Shown here piece by piece: positions 55,109-63,900 of a DNA stretch of 64,000 nt. Under the pieces are notes generated by a model. That model had not been told where the DNA came from, made no database searches, and worked only from the letters and a program-made list of their open reading frames with translations. Position numbers and translations under genes: made by a program. The DNA is from Butyricimonas synergistica DSM 23225 (GTDB lineage Bacteria > Bacteroidota > Bacteroidia > Bacteroidales > Marinifilaceae): positions 97,998-161,997 of the forward strand of contig NZ_KB903359.1 of NCBI RefSeq assembly GCF_000379665.1, written 5' to 3'. How positions within the stretch are numbered: position 1 is the first letter of the stretch; each line of letters opens with the position of its first letter.

Positions 55109-55832
55109 GGTGGAACGCCTGGCGAAAAAGTTCGGAAGCTTTACGGCTGTTGACCACATCTCGTTCGAGGTGTACCGGGGGGAGATCTTCGGATTCCTCG
55201 GGGCAAACGGGGCGGGGAAGACGACGGCGATGAGGATGTTGTGCGGGTTGAGCAAACCGAGTTTCGGGACGGGACGCGTCGTGGGTTTTGATATTAGCCG
55301 GGAAACGGAAAAAATAAAGAGCCGGATCGGATACATGAGCCAGAAATTCTCGTTGTACGAGACCCTGACGGTGAGGGAAAATATACGTCTTTACGGGGGA
55401 ATCTACGGCATGAGCCGCGCGGATATCCGGAAGAAAATGGATTTGGTTTTAAGTGATCTCGGGTTGTCGGAAGAACGGAATACGCTGGTGCGTTTGTTGC
55501 CGCAAGGGGTGAAACAGCGTCTGGCGTTTTCCGTGGCGACTTTTCACGAGCCGCAGATTGTTTTCCTGGATGAACCGACCGGCGGAGTGGATCCTGCCGT
55601 GCGGAGGATGTTCTGGGAATTGATCTACCAGGCGGCGGCGAACGGGATCACCGTGTTCGTGACGACTCATTACATGGACGAGGCGGAGTATTGCGACCGG
55701 GTGTCGATCATGGTAGACGGGCGAATCGAGGCGTTGGACACGCCGTCTGCATTGAAACAGCGATATGGGGTTCCGGGCATGCAGGAGGTGTTTTACCTGT
55801 TAGCCCGGAAGGCACAAAGAAAAGACGGATAG
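55080..55832 (+). CDS. ABC transporter ATPase B with altered signature motif
   Basis: The 250-residue ATPase has Walker A GANGAGKTT and Walker B IVFLDEPTGGVDP. The signature is LLPQGVKQRLA instead of LSGGQ. This form occurs in YbhF-type second ATPase domains and suggests asymmetric sites in an A/B heterodimer. ATG 55080 overlaps the previous gene; ATG 55092 is an alternative. Confidence 0.92.
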   Translation: MTGVMEKVIEVERLAKKFGSFTAVDHISFEVYRGEIFGFLGANGAGKTTAMRMLCGLSKPSFGTGRVVGFDISRETEKIKSRIGYMSQKFSLYETLTVRENIRLYGGIYGMSRADIRKKMDLVLSDLGLSEERNTLVRLLPQGVKQRLAFSVATFHEPQIVFLDEPTGGVDPAVRRMFWELIYQAAANGITVFVTTHYMDEAEYCDRVSIMVDGRIEALDTPSALKQRYGVPGMQEVFYLLARKAQRKDG

Positions 55833-55833
55833 T

Positions 55834-56958
55834 ATGAAGATAAAGACATTTATAGATCAGTTTTTTGCTTTCACGCAGAAAGAGTTTTTCCATATATTAC
55901 GCGACCGGAAGACGTTGCTGGTGTTGATCGTGTTGCCCATCACGCAGTTGTTGATCTTCGGGTTCGCGCTGAACAGCAATTTGACGGAGATGCCCACGGC
56001 TGTACTGGATTTGTCGAATGACCCGTTGAGCCGGCAAGTGGTGGCGGAACTGGATGCCAGTACCACGTTTCACGTGATCGGGCGGGTGAATTCGATGGAA
56101 GAGGTGGACGAATTGTTCAAGGCGGGCAAATTGTCGCAGGCATTCGTGTTTATGCCGGGGTTCGAGAAAAGTATCAAGCAGACCGGGACGGGAAATATGC
56201 AGGTGATCATGGATGCCAGCCTGGGGATCAATTCTTCAACCTTGGAATCGCATATATTAGTGATTCTACTGAAGTTCCAACAGCGGATGAATGCCGACCG
56301 GGAGATCCCGATACAGATCATCCCGGAAGTGAAGATGCGGTATAACCCGGAGTTGAGCAGCGCCTTTCATTTCGTGCCGGGAGTGATCGGCATCGTGTTG
56401 ATGCTGGTGTGTTCGATGATGGCTTCCCTTGCCATCGTGAAAGAGAAAGAGTCGGGGACGATGGAAGTGTTGCTCGTGTCGCCGATACGTCCGCCCGTGA
56501 TTATTCTGGCGAAACTGGTACCTTACCTGATCGTGGGCATGTTCAATATCGTGATCATCCTGTTGATATCGGTATTCATATTGAAAGTGCCGATCGCGGG
56601 GAATATTATCCTGCTTTTCTTTATCGGCACGATATTCACGTTGTCGTCCTTGGCATTGGGTATCATGGTTTCGGTGTTGACCAAAACGCAACGGAGTGCC
56701 ATTATCGTTTCCATCGCGGGATTGATGCTCCCGGCAATCGTGATGTCCGGGTTTATATTCCCGCTGGATGTGCTGTCGCCCGCGATGCGTGTTGTCGTGC
56801 ATTGCATGCCGGTGACGTTGTTCATCTCGGCGGCAAGAAATATAATGATCAAGGGGTTGGGGATGGTTGCCGTTTACCGGGAATTGATCTGGATGGCAGT
56901 GATAACGGTCGTTTTGATTGTTATTAGTATCAAATGTTTTAAAAATCGTTTGTCATGA
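55834..56958 (+). CDS. ABC-2 type permease A (YbhS-like)
   Basis: The 374-residue membrane protein starts with a cytoplasmic helix (QFFAFTQKEFFHILRDRK), a first span, a periplasmic domain of about 140 residues and five more spans, as in YbhS/YbhR-type exporters. It pairs with permease B. It begins 1 bp after ATPase B and overlaps permease B by 4 bp. Confidence 0.92.
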   Translation: MKIKTFIDQFFAFTQKEFFHILRDRKTLLVLIVLPITQLLIFGFALNSNLTEMPTAVLDLSNDPLSRQVVAELDASTTFHVIGRVNSMEEVDELFKAGKLSQAFVFMPGFEKSIKQTGTGNMQVIMDASLGINSSTLESHILVILLKFQQRMNADREIPIQIIPEVKMRYNPELSSAFHFVPGVIGIVLMLVCSMMASLAIVKEKESGTMEVLLVSPIRPPVIILAKLVPYLIVGMFNIVIILLISVFILKVPIAGNIILLFFIGTIFTLSSLALGIMVSVLTKTQRSAIIVSIAGLMLPAIVMSGFIFPLDVLSPAMRVVVHCMPVTLFISAARNIMIKGLGMVAVYRELIWMAVITVVLIVISIKCFKNRLS

Positions 56959-58391
56959 GAATGTTGGGCTTTTTGTTGCAGAAGGAATTTATTCAGATAT
57001 CGAGAGATAAAATGATTTTATTGCTTTTGTTCCTGATCACGGTGATCCTGTTGTTTATCCTTCCCCCGGCGGCGAAAGTGAAAACATCGAAGATTGCTTT
57101 AAGCGTGGTGGATCATGACCGTTCCACCACATCGGCAAGTTTCTTGCGCAAGCTGACCAGCTCGAACCAATTCGTGATCGGGGCTTACGTGAATTCTTAT
57201 GACGAGGGATTGGCGGTGATGGAAGAAAACAAAACTTCCGGTATTCTGGAAATCCCGAAGGGGTTCGAGAAAAATATCATGGAACGGACCGCGGCACCGA
57301 TCCTGTTGGAGATTGATGCCGTGAACGGGGTGACGGCAGGACTTTCGTCATTTTATTTCCTTCAGATCATGGAACGGTACATTTGGGAGTATATCGATGG
57401 TTTCGGATTCCAACCGGGATTCCGGCTGGAGTCGCAAGAAGAGATATTGGCACGGGTGGAGGCGGAAGCCCAGGCGGAGATGATGAAACGGGCCCGTGCG
57501 GAGGCAGAATCGCAGGCCCGTATGGCCCGGGAGCAATCCTTGATGATAGCCCGGGCTGAAGCCGAACAGGCACAGATGGAGGCAGAGGCAAGCCAGCAAA
57601 AGATGCCGGAGTCAATAGAAACAGCGGTGACAAGGAAGGTGAACGAGGGGATGGGGGCGGAAGCGGTTGCCGTGCCGGGATTCGCGATGAACACGAACGT
57701 GCCGGATGTCGACATACCGCTTATCGAGAAACCCGCGGAAGCTAATTTCGAGCAGGTAAGAATGATCGTCAACAACCGGTATAACCCGGACGGAGAGTCG
57801 AGCCTGTACCAGATCCCCTCGATATTGGCGATACTGGTGTGTCTGATCGGGACGGTGTTGTCGGCCTTGAATATCGTGACGGAAAAAGAAAACGGAACGA
57901 TAGAACAGATGAACGTGAGCCCGGTGAAGCGGAGCGCTTTTATCTTCTCCAAGATCATTCCTTTTTGGGTGATCGGAATGGTGATTTTGACGATCGGCCT
58001 GATTATCGTGTGGCTGGTGTACGGGATTGTACCGCGAGGGAGTTACGGGAGTATATACATTGTTTCTTTCTTGTTTCTGGTTGCCATGGTGGGATTCGGG
58101 ATATTGATCTCCACGGCTTGCCGGAATCAGCAACAGGCGATGTTGCTCTGTTTTTTCTTCTTGTTGATTATCTGTTTATTATGTGGTATGTGGACGCCGA
58201 TAGACAGTATGCCGGCATGGGCACGGGTGATTGCTGATATCAATCCATTGCGATATTATGTCCAAATGATGCGACTTTTTTTTGCCTATGGCAGTGAATT
58301 GCGTCACGTGTTGCCTCAGATCGGAATGTTGTGCGTGTTTATAGTTGTGTTTAACGGATGGGCGATTTGGAATTTTCGAAAAGCAAAATAG
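56955..58391 (+). CDS. ABC-2 type permease B with a charged helical insert
   Basis: The 478-residue permease has the same layout as permease A but is about 100 residues longer. The extra part, about residues 157-222, lies in the periplasmic domain between spans 1 and 2. It is an Ala/Glu/Arg/Gln/Met-rich helix with repeated ARAEAE-type units and looks like a coiled coil. It might contact HlyD or TolC. Confidence 0.9.
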   Translation: MRMLGFLLQKEFIQISRDKMILLLLFLITVILLFILPPAAKVKTSKIALSVVDHDRSTTSASFLRKLTSSNQFVIGAYVNSYDEGLAVMEENKTSGILEIPKGFEKNIMERTAAPILLEIDAVNGVTAGLSSFYFLQIMERYIWEYIDGFGFQPGFRLESQEEILARVEAEAQAEMMKRARAEAESQARMAREQSLMIARAEAEQAQMEAEASQQKMPESIETAVTRKVNEGMGAEAVAVPGFAMNTNVPDVDIPLIEKPAEANFEQVRMIVNNRYNPDGESSLYQIPSILAILVCLIGTVLSALNIVTEKENGTIEQMNVSPVKRSAFIFSKIIPFWVIGMVILTIGLIIVWLVYGIVPRGSYGSIYIVSFLFLVAMVGFGILISTACRNQQQAMLLCFFFLLIICLLCGMWTPIDSMPAWARVIADINPLRYYVQMMRLFFAYGSELRHVLPQIGMLCVFIVVFNGWAIWNFRKAK

Positions 58392-58413
58392 TTTAATATT
58401 AAATTTTAAGAGT

Positions 58414-59499
58414 ATGAGAAGTATTGTATGTTGTTTGATTTTCACGTTGTTTACTTTCGTGGGATTTTCTCAGGAAGGTGGGGTCGTTTTCGAGGAATTG
58501 ACCTATAAAGAGGCTTTGGAAAAGGCAAAAAAAGAGAACAAGTTGGTATTCCTGGATGGTTACACGCAATGGTGCGGACCTTGCAAGGGAATGGCTCGGG
58601 CGATTTTCCCGTTGAAGAAAGTGGGTGATTTCTTTAATCCCCGGTTTGTTTGCGTGAAATATGATATGGAAGCGGGAGAGGGTATTGAATTGGCAAAGAA
58701 ATTCAATATAAAATCGTATCCTACTTTTTTGATTATTCGACCGGATGGAACCGTGCAGCACCGGATTAACGGGGGAACGCCTAAAGCGGAGGATTTTATA
58801 GCCTGGGTAGAGATGGGATTGAACGAGGAAACTGCCTTGTATCCCTTGTCCCAAGTGTATGCATCCGGGAAGATGACGAAAAAGCAAATGGCAAATTACC
58901 ATGTGGCGTTGGTCTATGGCGGATTTAAGGAAAAAGATGCGGAGATTAAAAAAGAATTGGCTGGAAAACTGACAGACAAGGAGTGGTTGCAGAATGACTT
59001 TTTCTTTTTGTTGAAAGAAAACGGGTACGGCACGGAGAGGTTCAATTTCGCGGTAAAGAATATATCCACCTTGCGGAAAAATATGGAAAACCCGGAAGAA
59101 GTTGATTCTTGGCTGTTCTATGTTTACCAAGGGGCGATAAGACCTTATTTCTCGTCAGAAAAGTTTAAGACTCCGGAAGGAATAAGCGATCTTAAAGAAA
59201 TCGGTAAGAGTATGAAATCTGTCAAAGCGGATCAACTGGAGTTGTCGAAATCCCACTATGCTTTGGTAAACGGGTATGTAAATAAAAATGTAGAAAGCGT
59301 TATGTCCGCACTGAAAGATAAAAAGTTTTGCATGAATGGGGATAATGTACGGGTTGTCATGAAAGTGTTGGAGTATATGGCGGACCAAAGTCAGGAGCAA
59401 GCCCAAAAGTTGGTAGCCGCGGGAGAAAAAATGGTACCGGAATTGGATGTGAGATTGAAAAAGAATTTGAATGACTTGATAGCTAAATACAAACAGTAA
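58414..59499 (+). CDS. Exported thioredoxin-family protein
   Basis: The 361-residue product has a signal peptide (about residues 1-19) and a thioredoxin domain with active-site pair Cys-54/Cys-57 (WCGPCKGM) and cis-proline region SYPTFLII. A mostly helical C-terminal half of about 220 residues has no recognised family. ATG 58414 is preferred. It is the fourth thioredoxin-type protein in this locus. It follows the ABC permease by 22 bp and ends before the FecR promoter region. Confidence 0.88.
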   Translation: MRSIVCCLIFTLFTFVGFSQEGGVVFEELTYKEALEKAKKENKLVFLDGYTQWCGPCKGMARAIFPLKKVGDFFNPRFVCVKYDMEAGEGIELAKKFNIKSYPTFLIIRPDGTVQHRINGGTPKAEDFIAWVEMGLNEETALYPLSQVYASGKMTKKQMANYHVALVYGGFKEKDAEIKKELAGKLTDKEWLQNDFFFLLKENGYGTERFNFAVKNISTLRKNMENPEEVDSWLFYVYQGAIRPYFSSEKFKTPEGISDLKEIGKSMKSVKADQLELSKSHYALVNGYVNKNVESVMSALKDKKFCMNGDNVRVVMKVLEYMADQSQEQAQKLVAAGEKMVPELDVRLKKNLNDLIAKYKQ

Positions 59500-59666
59500 T
59501 TTCAAGAAAAAACGACATAGCGCCGGGTAACAAGTGTAATTATCGATCGAATCCCAACAATCTTTTTTTTAATTTTACGAGTTGGCTTTTCATTGGGTTC
59601 GCGGGGGGAGATGGGTAATTGCACGGGTTACCTGGTTGCTTTTCCAAAAAAATATCTATATTTGTT

Positions 59667-59700
59667 GTCACCCATTTTAGGATTTTTCCTGTCGTAGGGG
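59667..59700 (+). promoter_or_regulatory. Probable ECF-sigma promoter, copy 2
   Basis: GTCACCC (59667-59673), 17 bp, and GTCGTA (59691-59696) lie 20 bp before the FecR start codon. The 34-bp block shares about 30 positions with that at 36121-36154; only the central spacer differs. The rest of 59500-59719 holds no gene, and in particular no sigma factor. Confidence 0.8.
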
Positions 59701-59719
59701 TGAGAAGAAATATATTGTT

Positions 59720-60892
59720 ATGAGCGAGATGCCGGAAGATATAGTCCGTTTGGTTTTGAAATCTTTAGAAGAGTGCCTGACGGAGGACGAACAGAAACAT
59801 ATAGACGAATGGTTGCAGGCTAACCCCGGAAGGGTGGAGGAAATGCAACAATTGAAGCGGTATGCGGCAGCGGGGCGTGATATCCGGACTTTTAGGCAGA
59901 TTAATATAGATGATGCCTGGAAGCGGATAGATTGGCAAACAGAAAAGGCTCCGGGATGGAAGCGCAGGCGTATGGCTCCTTACTGGTGGAGTGCGGCGGC
60001 GGTTGTTGTGTTGGTTATCGTGGGAGTTCTCTTTATGAATCGTCCGAAAGAGCCCGTGAGTACTACGTTGATAGCTTCCTCGGCGGGTTTTAAACCGGGG
60101 TCACAGAAAGCCACGTGGGAATTGCCGGGAGGAAAACTGATCGAGTTGGAAGAAGATGGGGTTCGCTTGCTCACGGGAGAAGACGGGAGTGTACTGGGGC
60201 GGGATTCTGCAAATACATTAATTGTCGGGAAAGGTAGAAAAGGAGAGGTGGAACAAAGCGTGATCCGGGTTCCGCAAGGAGGTGAGTATGGAGTGGTGTT
60301 AGCCGATGGAACCAAGGTTTGGATTAATTCGGAGAGCGAGTTGAGCTTTCCTTCGGCTTTTGAAGGAAAAGATCGTGTCGTGGAATTGAAGGGGGAGGCT
60401 TATTTTGATGTGGTTAAGGATGCCGGACATCCGTTTATCGTGAAGACTGGAGAAACAGCGATACGTGTGTTAGGGACATCATTCAATATATGCGGTTACG
60501 CCGAAGACGGGTACCAGCAAACCACATTGGTATCGGGTTCGGTAGAAGTGGATTACCGGGGAAAACAGTATCGGTTGACTCCGGGAGAGCAATTGGAAGT
60601 TCGGGAAGAAGGCGGGGAACCGGAGATCAGGAAAGTTGATGTCCGGTTGTACACTTCTTGGAAAGACGGGATGTTCCGTTTCTTGGATATGCCTTTGGAT
60701 GAATTGACCGTGAAATTGAAGCGGTGGTATGATGTGAATTTTGTCTTTGAAAATGAGGCTTGTAAAGCCTATCGATTCTCGGGTGCCGTGCGAAAGGACG
60801 TTGATTTTAACGAATTTATTCAATTGGTGGAAACAACCACGAATGTGAAATTCGAGATTGACGGGGATAATATTGTTATAAAAGAAAAATGA
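59720..60892 (+). CDS. FecR-family anti-sigma factor (DUF4974)
   Basis: The 390-residue protein has a cytoplasmic N-terminal domain, a span near residues 88-106, a periplasmic FecR domain (VPQGGEYGVVLADGTKVWIN near residue 180; DVVKDAGHPFIVKT) and a C-terminal DUF4974 domain. It holds an ECF sigma factor inactive until a ligand-loaded STN-SusC signals across the periplasm. No sigma gene precedes it. The candidate partner is the sigma factor encoded at 35493, which shares its promoter type. Confidence 0.94.
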   Translation: MSEMPEDIVRLVLKSLEECLTEDEQKHIDEWLQANPGRVEEMQQLKRYAAAGRDIRTFRQINIDDAWKRIDWQTEKAPGWKRRRMAPYWWSAAAVVVLVIVGVLFMNRPKEPVSTTLIASSAGFKPGSQKATWELPGGKLIELEEDGVRLLTGEDGSVLGRDSANTLIVGKGRKGEVEQSVIRVPQGGEYGVVLADGTKVWINSESELSFPSAFEGKDRVVELKGEAYFDVVKDAGHPFIVKTGETAIRVLGTSFNICGYAEDGYQQTTLVSGSVEVDYRGKQYRLTPGEQLEVREEGGEPEIRKVDVRLYTSWKDGMFRFLDMPLDELTVKLKRWYDVNFVFENEACKAYRFSGAVRKDVDFNEFIQLVETTTNVKFEIDGDNIVIKEK

Positions 60893-60998
60893 GGAAATTA
60901 AAAATTTTGAATAGTCCCTGTTTATAGCTATATTTATAATCAAAATATTCGCTTGCAGGAGTGAATAATAAAATACTTTACAATAAAGCGGGAGTATT

Positions 60999-63900
60999 AT
61001 GAGATGGACATGGGTGTGGGTCATCGTGCTCGTTTTTGGAGTATTAGGAAAGGGAACTGCGCAGACGGTAAAAATGACAGATTCGGTGCAGACCTTACGA
61101 ATGGTGTTCGACGAAGTCGAGCAGCAGACAGGTATGCTCACGCTGTTCAGCAATAACGAGTTGGATATGCACCGGGAGGTGAAACTGGAATCCCGGGAAT
61201 ACACGCTAAAAGAGTTGTATGAATACTTGTTGAAAGGCACTGGTCTGGAATTCGAAATATTGAATCACTACGTGGTCATCCGTCCTGTCCGCCGGAAGAA
61301 TGAGGACGGGAAAATGCTGGAAATAAAAGGAAAAGTATCGGATGAAAGGGGCGAACCGTTGCCGGGAGTAAGTATCGTGGTCAAGGGTTCGAGCCGGGGT
61401 GTGATTACTGATGCTAACGGCGAATACCGGATTTTATTGCCGAAAGTAAAAAGTGTAATATTGCTTTTTTCTTTTATCGGGAAGCGAATGAAACAGGTGA
61501 TGTATTTGGGCAAGGGAGATTTGAATATCGTTATGGAGGATGAGAATCAGGAAGTGGAGGAGGTGGTTATCACGGGGTTCCAGAATGTTTCCAAACGCCA
61601 TCTGACGAGTGCCGTGACTTCGATGAAGGCGAGCGAGATCATGTTGCCGGGAGTGACGACGATAGACCGGATGCTGGAAGGACAGGTGCCGGGAATGATT
61701 TTCATGCAGAATTCCGGGCAGATAGGAGTTGCCCCGAGATTGCGTATCCGGGGAAGTTCCACGATATTGGGAACGCAGGAGCCTTTGTGGGTGATTGACG
61801 GCATTGTGCAAAACGATCCGGTAAACGTGGATGCCGGACAGATTAATGATCTGGATTTCGTGAATCTGTTGGGGAATGCCATTTCCGGGTTGAACCCGAA
61901 CGACGTGGAACGGATCGACGTGTTGAAAGATGCTTCGGCAACCGCTTTGTACGGGGTGAGGGCAGCAAACGGCGTGATCGTGATCACGACGAAAAAGGGG
62001 CAGGAAGGTCCGTTGAAAGTAAATTACAATTTCACGGGCTCATTAACTACACGTTCCAGGTACACGGATGCTTCTGTTGACGTGATGGATGCCTTGGAGC
62101 GTATTGATTATTCGCGGGAGATCATAGAAAAAGGGATTGTACTCTCGAATATCAGTTCGTGGGTAGGGTATGAAGGGGCATTGATGGAGTTTTACCGGGG
62201 TGAGATTTCTTTTACGGAGTTTCAGGAGAAGGTGGGATATTACGAGAAAAATAACACGGATTGGTTTGACGTGATTTGTCGGGATGCTTTTTCGCATAAT
62301 CATAATTTGTCCTTGTCGGGTGGAACGTCTTTAATAAAGTACTACGTGTCGTTGGGGTATAACCGGGAGAATGGGGTGTTGAAAAAGGAGCATGGGGATC
62401 GTTATACGACAAGTGTATGTTTGTCCGGAAGTTATAAGCGTTTCGGTTTTTCGTTCGGGATGACCGGTAACGTGCAGAAAAGGCATTACACGCCATTGGA
62501 GGTGGGATTGCTGAATTATGCTTATAACACGAGTCGTGCCGTCCCTGTTTACAATGAAAACGGATCACTGTGGTATTATCCCCGGCAGGGAACAACGTAT
62601 ATGGTGAATTATAACGTGTTGAATGAACGGGATCATAGCGGGCAGATTGTGGAAGGGAAAGGAATATCGTTGAACATGAGTCTGGATTACCGGTTAACGA
62701 ATACATTGAAAGCGGAAACCGTGTTGGCTTATCATTGGAATAACACGGATCAGGATATTTATTTCGGGGAGCAAACGGCTTATGCGGCTGATTTGCGGGG
62801 GGATTTGTACGACGGGGGACAGGTGCGGGGTGTACTTCCTTTCGGGGGAGAGTTAAGGAAGGATGACACGAAAAGTTATAGTTATACCCTGCGGGGACAA
62901 TTGAATTATAGTCCCTATTTGGATAAAGCCGGGAATCATTCTTTCTCGGTTGTTATCGGGGGAGAGGTAGTTTCCTCAAAATACACGGGAAGGAAACAAA
63001 TATATCGGGGAGGACTGTCCGGGGATGGGAAATTGATTGAACCCGTGGATGTGGAGGAATATCCGGCATTTGGCAAATGGTCGTCGGAAACCCCGGAAGT
63101 ACAAGGAATAGCAAAACATCAGGTGACGAATATGGCTTCTTTGTACGGTTCGCTAACCTACTCGATACGAAATATATATATATTTAATATGAATGCACGT
63201 ATCGATGCTTCCAATAAATTCGGGAAGGATGCCAACAAGAGGCTTTTGCCTATCTGGTCTGTATCCGGGCGTTGGAATATGAAAGACGGGGTATTGCGTA
63301 ACTTGAAATGGGTAGATGATTTTTCGCTTCGCTTGTCTTTCGGTTACCAGGGAAATATGTTGGAGTTGGAAACTTCGGAGATGGTCATTGAAAAAGGCGA
63401 GTGGGATGATCGGATGGAATCGGATAAGTCTTATATTTATAAGTTCCCGAATCCTAACTTGGCTTGGGAAAGAACTTCTTCTTTAAACTTGGGAACAGAC
63501 TTTTCGTTTTTCGAGGGGCGGTTGCGGGGAACGGTTTCCTATTTCTATAAAAAGACTCGGGATGCCTTCCTGAAAAAGAAAATATCTGTTATCAACGGAG
63601 TTCGGGAATATGTCGTGAACCAGGGAACGATAGAGAATCAAGGGGTAGAGCTCGGGTTAAGTTGTTATTTGGTTGCCTCGAAAGGAAAAGGAACTTTCTC
63701 GTGGCGGGTGGATCCCCAGTTGAGCAAAGTGTTGAATAGGTTGGTGAATGAGGATAAAGGGCGAGATCAAGTGATGCACAACAGTTACGGTTATCAAGAC
63801 TATATCGATGGGAATGTTCAGATCGTGGGACGCCCGTTGAACTCGTTCTTTTCTTATGAATTTACCGGGTTGAGTTCTAAAGATGGTAGACCTACATTTG

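Noticed and set aside
59500-59719. A missing sigma factor gene upstream of FecR
   Set aside because: The 220 bp are too short and all frames are interrupted; only the ECF-type promoter is present.
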